Assembly (NCBI GenBank): GCA_902598125.1
Contig: CACKAJ010000001.1
Location: 310,001 to 374,000 of the forward strand
DNA from: an uncultured Pelagibacteraceae bacterium
GTDB lineage: Bacteria > Pseudomonadota > Alphaproteobacteria > Pelagibacterales > Pelagibacteraceae
DNA: 64,000 nucleotides
Direction: 5' to 3'
Shown: positions 29,540 through 36,453 of the stretch, one piece after another
Layout of the letters: every line of letters starts with the position of its first letter
Position numbering within the stretch: position 1 is the first letter of the stretch
Notes under the pieces: model-generated
Databases searched by the model: none
The model's input: the letters and a program-made list of their open reading frames with translations, nothing else
Told to the model about the DNA's origin: nothing
Made by a program: the position numbers and the translations under genes

Positions 29540-29604
29540 GATTGTGTAAATAAGTTAAGTTTTTAAGTAATGATAGTATTTAAGGGTCAATAATAGTTAC
29601 CTAT

Positions 29605-29634
29605 ATTATAAAAAGCTTAAAAATATAATGTCAT
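29605..29634 (-). promoter_or_regulatory. Sigma70-type promoter for gltDB
   Basis: On the minus strand ATGACA (29629-29634) and TATAAT (29605-29610) are 18 bases apart, leaving an untranslated leader of roughly 60 bases before the gltD ATG. A perfect -10 and five of six -35 bases support it. The palindrome at 29639-29655 ends five bases upstream of the -35. Confidence 0.65.
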
Positions 29635-29638
29635 TTTT

Positions 29639-29655
29639 TGCATACCTGGTATGCA
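29639..29655. promoter_or_regulatory. 17-bp palindromic operator candidate between gltD and uppP
   Basis: TGCATACC-T-GGTATGCA: eight perfectly paired bases on each side of one centre base. Its centre is about 50 bases upstream of the predicted gltDB start point, a typical place for an activator. It could also act on uppP, whose GTG is 48 bases further right. The form resembles sites of dimeric helix-turn-helix regulators (GntR-like), but the regulator is not identified. Confidence 0.6.
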
Positions 29656-29702
29656 TTTAGAATTGCCAATAAAAAAACAACCTTTAATTTTATTTTTTAA
29701 CT

Positions 29703-30461
29703 GTGACTGAAATATTTATCTTATCTCTAATACAAGGAATTACAGAATTTTTACCAATAAGTTCTTCCTCTCACCTCATCTTAACATCCGAGTATCTTGA
29801 TCTTGAAAACCAAAATCTATCTATTGATGTAAGTTTACATATAGGGTCATTCTTTGCTGTTTTAATATATTTTTATAAAGATTTAATTAATTTTTTTGAA
29901 AATAGGCTTCTTTTTCTTAAAATTATTGTCTCTTCCATACCAGTTATTTTAGTTGGATTTTTTCTTGTAAAATCTGGAACAATTGAAAAAATAAGAAATT
30001 TAGAGTTTATAGCATGGACAACTCTTTTATTTGGTTTCTTGCTTTATATAAGTGATAAATTCAAAACAGAAAAAAATATTGATAAAAATTTTACATTTAA
30101 AAAAGCAATTTTTATCGGACTATTACAAATACTATCATTAATCCCTGGAGTTAGTAGATCAGGGATATCTATAACGGCTGCGCGTTTATTAAATTTTAAA
30201 AGGGTGGACTCAGCTAAGATTTCTTTTTTGATATCAATTCCTATTTTAGCGGCAGTTTCAATTTATGGATTAAAAAATATTTTTTTTTCACAAGATAATA
30301 GTTTTGCGATGATTAATTTAATTGCAATTTGTTTATCATTTTTATTTTCATTTATAACAATAAAATATTTTTTAATTTATATTAAAAAATTTAATTTAAA
30401 CATTTTTGTTTTTTATAGAGTATTATTAGGAATATTGCTTTTGACGCTAACTTATTTATAA
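29703..30461 (+). CDS. uppP: Undecaprenyl-diphosphatase
   Basis: A 252-residue membrane protein of the BacA/UppP family, which dephosphorylates undecaprenyl diphosphate to recycle the lipid carrier for peptidoglycan and polysaccharides. The signature QGITEFLPISSSSHL (residues 10-24) with its catalytic glutamate and the PGVSRSG motif (about 147-153) are present; six to eight hydrophobic segments follow. Translation begins at a GTG, chosen because residue numbering then fits the family. It is monocistronic, followed by 125 bases to tRNA-Arg. Confidence 0.95.
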   Translation: MTEIFILSLIQGITEFLPISSSSHLILTSEYLDLENQNLSIDVSLHIGSFFAVLIYFYKDLINFFENRLLFLKIIVSSIPVILVGFFLVKSGTIEKIRNLEFIAWTTLLFGFLLYISDKFKTEKNIDKNFTFKKAIFIGLLQILSLIPGVSRSGISITAARLLNFKRVDSAKISFLISIPILAAVSIYGLKNIFFSQDNSFAMINLIAICLSFLFSFITIKYFLIYIKKFNLNIFVFYRVLLGILLLTLTYL

Positions 30462-30533
30462 TATTAAGGTTAAAGTAAATATAAATACTAAAATTAGTAG
30501 GAAAAATATTATTACAGATTTTTGTAGTGACAT
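30456..30533 (-). CDS. Possible 25-residue single-membrane-segment peptide
   Basis: Between uppP and tRNA-Arg the minus strand encodes a 25-codon frame starting MSLQKS and continuing as an unbroken hydrophobic stretch of Ile, Phe, Leu, Val and Thr, long enough for one membrane crossing. It overlaps the last codons of uppP. No Shine-Dalgarno sequence is visible and AT-rich DNA yields such frames by chance, so this is only a candidate. It would be co-transcribed downstream of tRNA-Arg. Confidence 0.22.
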   Translation of the reverse strand: MSLQKSVIIFFLLILVFIFTLTLIL

Positions 30534-30586
30534 ATAATTTATATCAGTAACAGTATTTAATATTTAAAGAAGAAAATCAATCAAAA

Positions 30587-30663
30587 TGGTGCGCCTGCTA
30601 GGATTTGAACCCAGAACCTCCTGGTCCGTAGCCAAGCGCTCTATCCAGTTGAGCTACAGGCGC
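30587..30663 (-). tRNA. tRNA-Arg (anticodon ACG)
   Basis: A 77-base tRNA with encoded CCA (30587-30589). Acceptor GCGCCTG/CAGGCGC, D stem GCTC/GAGC, anticodon stem CTTGG/CCAGG with loop CTACGGA (anticodon ACG, presumably inosine-modified to read CGN), and T arm GGGTTCAAATCC are all present. It is on the strand opposite both neighbours. Confidence 0.97.
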
Positions 30664-30730
30664 GAAAATTAAACTAACTATACAAAATTGTTTAAATTTA
30701 GACTTTTTTGTATATAAATTATTCATTGTA

Positions 30731-32047
30731 ATGCAACAAAATATTATTAGTTTTAATAAACCTTTTTTTGCAAACTTTCTAATATGTTTAATACCTATTA
30801 GTTTCATTTTAGGAAATCTTGCAATAAATTTAAACATTGTTCTCATAATTTTATTTGCATTCTTTGTATTTATCAAGAATGGATTTAATTTTAAATTAAT
30901 ACTTTTTGATAAACTTCTCCTAATTTTTTTTTGTTATATAGTTTTAGTAGCAATTATAAACTATATCGAAATTGACCAAATTCACCAAAATAATCAAATA
31001 ATTGTAAAATCAATTTTTTATTTTAGGTACTTAATGCTTTATTTTGCAATAAGATTTTTATTTGAGTATAAATTGATAAATTTAAAAATATTTTTTTACG
31101 TTTGTTCTTTGTGTGTAATTTTTGTTTCTTTAGATCTTATTTACCAATTTATCTTCGGTAAAGATATTTTTGGTTTTGAAGCAACAAATAGAAGATTAGG
31201 TGGACCATTTGGCGATGAGTTGATTGCTGGATCGTATCTATACCGTTTTTCTTTTTTTTTAATTTTTTTATTTTTTGTTTTTGAAAATTTTAAAAAAATT
31301 GAATTTAAGATTAAATTTCCATTATTTTGTACCGCTTCTATTATTATAAGCATCAGTCTTATTATTGCTGGCAATAGAGTACCTTTCTTTATTTTTTTAA
31401 TTGTAATTATTTTATGTTTTTTATTAATAAAAAATTTAAGAAAATATCTTATCTCTCTAATTTTCATTTCAATAAGCGCATTAATTATCTTAATGAACTT
31501 AAATATTGAAATAAAAAAGCACTACGGGATGTTCCAAACAAAAGTTATTAATTCTCTAAAATCATTTTCTGAGGATAAAGAAATAAAATATAAAGATGAT
31601 AAAAGTCCTACCCCTGACGAAAAAAATTATACAATTACTTTTAGAGGAAAAGATTATTTTTACTCTTCGGTGTATTTAAAAGAATTTTACTCAGGATATA
31701 AAACATGGAATGAAAATAAATTTTTTGGGGGAGGAATTAAGTCCTTCAGATATAATTGTCCAAAGATTTTTATAAATTGTAATACTCATCCCCATAATTA
31801 TTATTTAGAAATATTGAGCGATCTAGGTGTTATTGGGTTTTTGATGATAGTATCTTTTTTTATCTACCTCACTTACAAATCTTTCTTAGTAAATAAAATT
31901 ATTTTAAACCCCTTTTTATTTTTGTTTATTGGTGAAGTATTTCCCATTAGAACCACAGGAAGTTTTTTTACAACATCTAATGCTGTATTTATATTTTTAC
32001 TAATTTCTATTATTATAAGTGTTTTAAATAGAAAAGATTTGAATTAA
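30731..32047 (+). CDS. O-antigen ligase / polymerase-like membrane protein
   Basis: A 438-residue polytopic membrane protein with about 11-12 hydrophobic segments and a large hydrophilic loop (about residues 270-350). NRVPFF in the middle and the THPHNYYLEILSDLGVIGF stretch (about 353-371) match the Wzy_C / WaaL family, which joins O-antigen or polymerises polysaccharide repeats on undecaprenyl diphosphate at the periplasmic face. The uppP gene close upstream recycles the same carrier. Ligase versus polymerase cannot be told from sequence. Confidence 0.82.
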   Translation: MQQNIISFNKPFFANFLICLIPISFILGNLAINLNIVLIILFAFFVFIKNGFNFKLILFDKLLLIFFCYIVLVAIINYIEIDQIHQNNQIIVKSIFYFRYLMLYFAIRFLFEYKLINLKIFFYVCSLCVIFVSLDLIYQFIFGKDIFGFEATNRRLGGPFGDELIAGSYLYRFSFFLIFLFFVFENFKKIEFKIKFPLFCTASIIISISLIIAGNRVPFFIFLIVIILCFLLIKNLRKYLISLIFISISALIILMNLNIEIKKHYGMFQTKVINSLKSFSEDKEIKYKDDKSPTPDEKNYTITFRGKDYFYSSVYLKEFYSGYKTWNENKFFGGGIKSFRYNCPKIFINCNTHPHNYYLEILSDLGVIGFLMIVSFFIYLTYKSFLVNKIILNPFLFLFIGEVFPIRTTGSFFTTSNAVFIFLLISIIISVLNRKDLN

Positions 32048-32071
32048 GCTTCTGAAGATATATTTTAAATT

Positions 32072-33232
32072 ATGAATTATAAAAATATAGTAATCACTTC
32101 TGCAAAAAGAACCGCTGTAGGATCTTTGGGAAAATCTCTAAAAAATGTTCAAAGTTTTGAATTAGGCGCTAGTGTAATTAAAGAGTTATTATTAGATTCA
32201 AAAATAAAAGGTGATGAGGTCGATGAGATAATTTTGGGTCAAGTTTTAACTGCTGCGATAGGACAAAATGCTGCTCGTCAAGCAGCAATGAAATCCGGGA
32301 TACCAAAAGAGAAACCAGCCTTCATCGTCAATCAAGTTTGCGGGTCTGGAATAAGATCAGTTGCATCAGCTGCACAAAGTATTAGATCGGGAGATTCAAA
32401 AATTGTTATTGCAGGTGGTCAAGAAAATATGTCTCTATCTCCACACGCAATTTTTATAAGAGATGGAAAAAAATTAGGTGACGCCGAAATGATTGATACT
32501 ATGATCAAAGATGGCTTGTGGGATGCTTTTCATGGGTATCATATGGGGATTACCGCAGAAAATGTTGCAGAAAAATTTCAAATTACAAGAACGGAGCAAG
32601 ACAAATTTTCATTAAATTCTCAAAATAAAGCCTTAAAAGCTATAGAAGAAAAAAAATTCAAAAATGAAATCATTAATTTACCAGAAATAGATTTTAATGT
32701 TGATGAACATCCTCGCGAAGGTTTAAATTTAGACTCTCTCTCCAGATTACAACCAGTATTTAAAAAGAACGGCACAGTTACAGCAGGAAATGCCTCGGGA
32801 ATTAACGATGGTGCAGCTGCTGTAGTTTTAATGTCTGATGACGAGGCAGAAAAAAGAGGCTTAGAAAAACTAGTATCTATAAAGTCATGGGCTAGCTGTG
32901 GTGTTGATCCTTCATTGATGGGCACTGGACCAATTCCATCATCTAAAAAAGCTTTAGACTTAGCAGGATGGAGTATTAAGGATGTAGATCTTTTTGAAAT
33001 AAATGAGGCTTTTGCAGCACAAAGTCTTGCAGTTTTAAAAACACTTTCAGTGCCGGATGAAAAGGTTAATGTAAATGGTGGTGCTATTGCTTTAGGGCAT
33101 CCGATTGGTGCCTCTGGAACTAGAATACTGGTTACCTTGATTCATGAAATGATTAAAAGGGATGTTAAGAAAGGCTTAGCAACACTTTGTATTGGTGGTG
33201 GTATGGGAATTTCAATGTGTGTTGAAAGATAA
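32072..33232 (+). CDS. atoB: Acetyl-CoA C-acetyltransferase (thiolase)
   Basis: A 386-residue biosynthetic-type thiolase (two acetyl-CoA to acetoacetyl-CoA, reversible). The acylated cysteine is Cys90 in NQVCGSG; the C-terminal signature VNVNGGAIALGHPIGASGTR supplies the catalytic His, and LCIGGGMG the second Cys. Length matches the 390-residue family. It is 12 bases upstream of the HDAC-family gene, and an acetoacetyl-CoA synthetase lies convergently just beyond, suggesting acetoacetate or hydroxybutyrate use. Confidence 0.94.
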   Translation: MNYKNIVITSAKRTAVGSLGKSLKNVQSFELGASVIKELLLDSKIKGDEVDEIILGQVLTAAIGQNAARQAAMKSGIPKEKPAFIVNQVCGSGIRSVASAAQSIRSGDSKIVIAGGQENMSLSPHAIFIRDGKKLGDAEMIDTMIKDGLWDAFHGYHMGITAENVAEKFQITRTEQDKFSLNSQNKALKAIEEKKFKNEIINLPEIDFNVDEHPREGLNLDSLSRLQPVFKKNGTVTAGNASGINDGAAAVVLMSDDEAEKRGLEKLVSIKSWASCGVDPSLMGTGPIPSSKKALDLAGWSIKDVDLFEINEAFAAQSLAVLKTLSVPDEKVNVNGGAIALGHPIGASGTRILVTLIHEMIKRDVKKGLATLCIGGGMGISMCVER

Positions 33233-33243
33233 ATTATTTTTTA

Positions 33244-34137
33244 ATGGAATTACCTGTTGTAAATCACCCTGATTATGTAGCTAAAATTAACGACGATAAC
33301 AAATTTCCTATTCAGAAATTTGGTGCCTTAGCAGAACATTTATTAAATGTTGGTGTAGTTAAGAAGTTTTATATCCCTCAAGAATGTTCTACAGAAACAA
33401 TGAAAACATCACATTCATTAGAATATATTAATCATATTAGAAATAAAACTTTAGATACGAAACTGCAGAAAAAAATCGGCTTTCCAATTAACGATAGTGT
33501 TGTGAGGAGATCATTTATTGCGACTGGTGGAACTGTTCTTGCTAGTAAACTTGCCTTAGACTCAAAGTTAGCATGTAATACTGCAGGTGGTAGTCATCAT
33601 GCTACATTCGATTGTGGTGCTGGCTATTGTGTCTTTAATGATGTCGCTGTTGCAGCAAATTATTTAAAAAATAAAAACTATGCTAAAAAAATACTTATAA
33701 TCGATTTAGATGTGCACCAAGGAAACGGTAATTCTGAAATATTTAAAAATGATCCAAATACTCTAACATTTAGTATGCACTGTGCATCTAATTACCCAGC
33801 AAAAAAATCAAAGAGTGATATTGATATTGAGCTCAAAGATAAAATGGAAGATGAAGAATATTTAAATATTCTACATAAAAATTTAAAAGAACTTAACAAA
33901 AATAAGTATGATTTTGTATTTTACGTAGCTGGAGTTGACATTCATTTTGAAGATCGTTTAGGCAAACTAAAAATCACTGATGATGGAATTAATAAAAGAG
34001 ATCAAAGAGTGATTGAAAATTTTTTCTCTAAAAATACTCCTTTATGTGGTGTTCTCGGAGGAGGCTATAATAGGAGTTTTGAAAAACTTATTGAGCTTCA
34101 TTCAATGCTACACAAAAATTGCGCTGAAATTATTTGA
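33244..34137 (+). CDS. Histone deacetylase-family protein
   Basis: A 297-residue class II HDAC-like zinc hydrolase. The active-site GGSHHATFD (His-His pair, about 115-123), the GYCVFND segment and IDLDVHQGNGN (Asp and His zinc ligands, about 155-165), with a later Asp in YVAGVDIHFED, are in the family order. Bacterial members deacetylate acetylpolyamines, acetoin-related or protein substrates; which applies is unknown. It is probably co-transcribed with the thiolase, an acetyl-CoA consumer. Confidence 0.88.
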   Translation: MELPVVNHPDYVAKINDDNKFPIQKFGALAEHLLNVGVVKKFYIPQECSTETMKTSHSLEYINHIRNKTLDTKLQKKIGFPINDSVVRRSFIATGGTVLASKLALDSKLACNTAGGSHHATFDCGAGYCVFNDVAVAANYLKNKNYAKKILIIDLDVHQGNGNSEIFKNDPNTLTFSMHCASNYPAKKSKSDIDIELKDKMEDEEYLNILHKNLKELNKNKYDFVFYVAGVDIHFEDRLGKLKITDDGINKRDQRVIENFFSKNTPLCGVLGGGYNRSFEKLIELHSMLHKNCAEII

Positions 34138-34140
34138 ACT

Positions 34141-34182
34141 CAGCCCCAACTGCCTTTGATAGGAGTTCCAGGGTCAGGGCTA
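34141..34182. other. Structured GC-rich spacer between convergent genes
   Basis: In a spacer of 115 bases between the HDAC-family gene and the convergent acetoacetyl-CoA synthetase, AGCCC (34142-34146) pairs with GGGCT (34177-34181), enclosing a smaller hairpin AACT-G-CCT / AGG-AGTT (34148-34167). No U-run follows on either strand, so it is not a standard intrinsic terminator. It may be a 3'-end structure or a small RNA; the rest of the spacer shows nothing. Confidence 0.35.
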
Positions 34183-34252
34183 AGCTTAAAATTAATTTAA
34201 CTGAATTATCAACGCAAATTAATGTAAGAAAATGACGCGCTATTTAAATTTA

Positions 34253-36184
34253 CTAAGATTTAAGTTGTGACAAATTTTCATAAAACTTTAGGGCTTCAGG
34301 ATTCGCAATTGCCTCTTTATTGTTAATCTTTTCCCCATTTACGACCTGTCTTACAGCTAGCTCAACAATCTTTCCGCTTTTGGTTCTTGGAATCTCTGGA
34401 ACTTTGATGATTATTGAAGGAACATGCTTAGGGGAACAATTTTTTCTAATTCTAGATTTGATTAATTTGATTTTTTCATCGTTTAATTCCTCATTATTTT
34501 TTGTTGTTACAAACAAAATTACTCTTACATCATCATTGTAATCTTGTCCGATAACTAAGCCTTCTGTGATAAAATCAATATTTTCGACTTGTTGATAAAT
34601 TTCTGATGTTCCAATTCTTACGCCTCCAGGATTTAACGTAGCATCGGATCTTCCTCTCATAATAAAACCATTATTTATAGTTCGTTCAATGAAATCACCA
34701 TGATGCCAAATATTTTTAAATCTATTAAAATAAGCTTTATGATATTTTTGTCCGTCGCCGTCTTCCCAAAATTTTACTGGCATGGATGGAAAAGGTTTTT
34801 TAACTACTAATTCCCCCTTCTCCCCATCTTTTACGCTTTTTCCCTTATCTGTAAAAACGTCAACATCAATACCTAGACTCTGACCTTGAATTTCTCCCAT
34901 GTACACATTTGAGAAGAGATTTCCTAAAACTAAACAACCAACTAAATCTGTTCCTCCGGCAATAGATGCAAGATGAACATCTTTTTTTATATTGTTGTAT
35001 ACATACTTAAAACTTTCTTCAGCTAGAGGAGAGCCTGTTGAAGTTATTATTTTTATTGAGCTTAGATCTAGGTTTTTACTATTATATTTTTCATTCTTTA
35101 AATGATCTATGTATTTAGCGCTTACTCCAAAAAGATTAATTTTCTTATTTTGACAATATTCTAAAAGAATATCTATTTTTGGATAAACAGGTGCCCCATC
35201 AAATAAAAATATAGATGAGCCTGTTGCTAATCCTCCAACCAACCAATTCCACATCATCCAGCCTGTGGTGGTATAGTAAAATAATTTTTCATCATCTCTA
35301 ATATCGCAATGAAGCATGAATTCTTTGTTATGTTCGATTAAAACATTCCCAGCTCCATGCGTTATACACTTGGGTTTTCCAGTTGTACCGCTTGAAAACA
35401 GAATATAAATAGGATGATTAAACTCAAACCGTTCAAAGCTTTCATCTGCTTCTGTCTCATCTAAAACTTTATTAAAGTTTATATAATTTTGAAGACTCAT
35501 CTCTTCTTTTTTATTGTACGCAAATACTAAAGTTTTTTTAATTGAAGGAATTTCCTTTAAGATATCCTCAATTTTTTCAAGAATATTTATTTTCTTACCA
35601 CTATAAAAGTAGTGATCGCTCGTTATTAAAATACTTGGTTCAATTTGTTTGAATCTATCTACAACTCCCTGCGTGCCAAAATCTGGAGAACATGATGACC
35701 ATATAATTCCATTTTTTGCACAAGCTAAAAAGCTTATAATAGATTCAATTTTATTTGGAACATAAGCTGCAACACGGTCTCCTTTTTTTAAACCCAAAGA
35801 TTTTAGGTAATTTGAAAATTTACAAACTTTAGTATAAAGTTGATCCCAAGAAATCTCTTCTTCAAACCCTTTCTCGGATAAAAAACTTACGGCAACCTCA
35901 GATGATTTTTTCTTTAAAATATTTTCGGTATAATTCAATTTTGAGTCTGGAAAAAATTTAGTTTTATTAAAAATATTATTATATCTAATTACTTCTTTAC
36001 CTTTATCTCCTATAATCTTTGAATAATCCCAAAACTTTGACCAAAATTCATCAGGATGATCTACAGACCATTTCCACAAATTTTTGAAATTATAGTTTGA
36101 TTTAAAATTTATAAATTTTGAAAAATCTTCAAGAATAGATTCTTTTTTTCTTTTTCCAGAAGGTTCCCACAAAAATTTTTGCAT
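34253..36184 (-). CDS. Acetoacetyl-CoA synthetase
   Basis: A 643-residue ANL-superfamily ligase most like acetoacetate-CoA ligase (AacS), which activates acetoacetate with ATP and CoA. The N-terminal WEPSGKRKKES and the extended ACS-type N-domain, the P-loop-like ILFSSGTTGKPKC (about 263-275) and the C-terminal PRTKSGKIVELAVR with the adenylation lysine are visible. Acetyl-CoA synthetase is the alternative, but length and N-terminus favour AacS. It converges on the thiolase/HDAC pair, supporting an acetoacetate theme. Confidence 0.87.
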   Translation of the reverse strand: MQKFLWEPSGKRKKESILEDFSKFINFKSNYNFKNLWKWSVDHPDEFWSKFWDYSKIIGDKGKEVIRYNNIFNKTKFFPDSKLNYTENILKKKSSEVAVSFLSEKGFEEEISWDQLYTKVCKFSNYLKSLGLKKGDRVAAYVPNKIESIISFLACAKNGIIWSSCSPDFGTQGVVDRFKQIEPSILITSDHYFYSGKKINILEKIEDILKEIPSIKKTLVFAYNKKEEMSLQNYINFNKVLDETEADESFERFEFNHPIYILFSSGTTGKPKCITHGAGNVLIEHNKEFMLHCDIRDDEKLFYYTTTGWMMWNWLVGGLATGSSIFLFDGAPVYPKIDILLEYCQNKKINLFGVSAKYIDHLKNEKYNSKNLDLSSIKIITSTGSPLAEESFKYVYNNIKKDVHLASIAGGTDLVGCLVLGNLFSNVYMGEIQGQSLGIDVDVFTDKGKSVKDGEKGELVVKKPFPSMPVKFWEDGDGQKYHKAYFNRFKNIWHHGDFIERTINNGFIMRGRSDATLNPGGVRIGTSEIYQQVENIDFITEGLVIGQDYNDDVRVILFVTTKNNEELNDEKIKLIKSRIRKNCSPKHVPSIIIKVPEIPRTKSGKIVELAVRQVVNGEKINNKEAIANPEALKFYENLSQLKS

Positions 36185-36310
36185 AAAAGCTAGCTTAGCT
36201 TTTATTTTTTTATCTTAACAGGTATTTTTTAAGAATAATTTTCTGAACTAAAACTGCTCTATTCGTTTTAATTTCTCTTTTTTTAAATAAAAAATTTATT
36301 AGCCAACGCA

Positions 36311-36360
36311 TGTCACATATGAATAAAACTAATTGACGAAAAAAAGCAGAAAATGTGACA
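36311..36360. repeat. Spaced inverted repeat upstream of aceE
   Basis: TGTCACAT (36311-36318) and ATGTGACA (36353-36360) are perfect inverted copies with centres 42 bases apart. They lie in the 269-base spacer between the divergent acetoacetyl-CoA synthetase and aceE genes. Half-sites of this TGTGA/TCACA kind are used by dimeric regulators, but no regulator is assigned. The rest of the spacer is AT-rich without a hairpin terminator or an ORF. Confidence 0.5.
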
Positions 36361-36364
36361 AAAA

Positions 36365-36394
36365 TTGATCTTATCCGACTATTTGCCCTATTCT
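36365..36394 (+). promoter_or_regulatory. Possible aceEF promoter
   Basis: TTGATC (36365-36370) and TATTCT (36389-36394) are 18 bases apart, leaving a leader of about 50 bases before the aceE ATG. The right arm of the spaced inverted repeat ends five bases upstream of the -35. A TATAAT at 36440-36445 is a competing -10 with no fitting -35. Moderate evidence only. Confidence 0.35.
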
Positions 36395-36453
36395 TTAATG
36401 TTTATTAATTATTTATTTTTTATTATGTTGCACCCAGTTTATAATAGCTAATT

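Noticed and set aside
30598-30876. Minus-strand open frame over tRNA-Arg and the start of the O-antigen ligase gene
   Set aside because: It covers the tRNA and the well-supported opposite-strand gene start; its C-terminal residues are the translated tRNA.
36440-36445. TATAAT eight bases before the aceE ATG, possible leaderless promoter
   Set aside because: No -35 hexamer lies at 16-18 bases upstream; only a TTGCAC at a six-base distance. AT-rich DNA yields TATAAT by chance.
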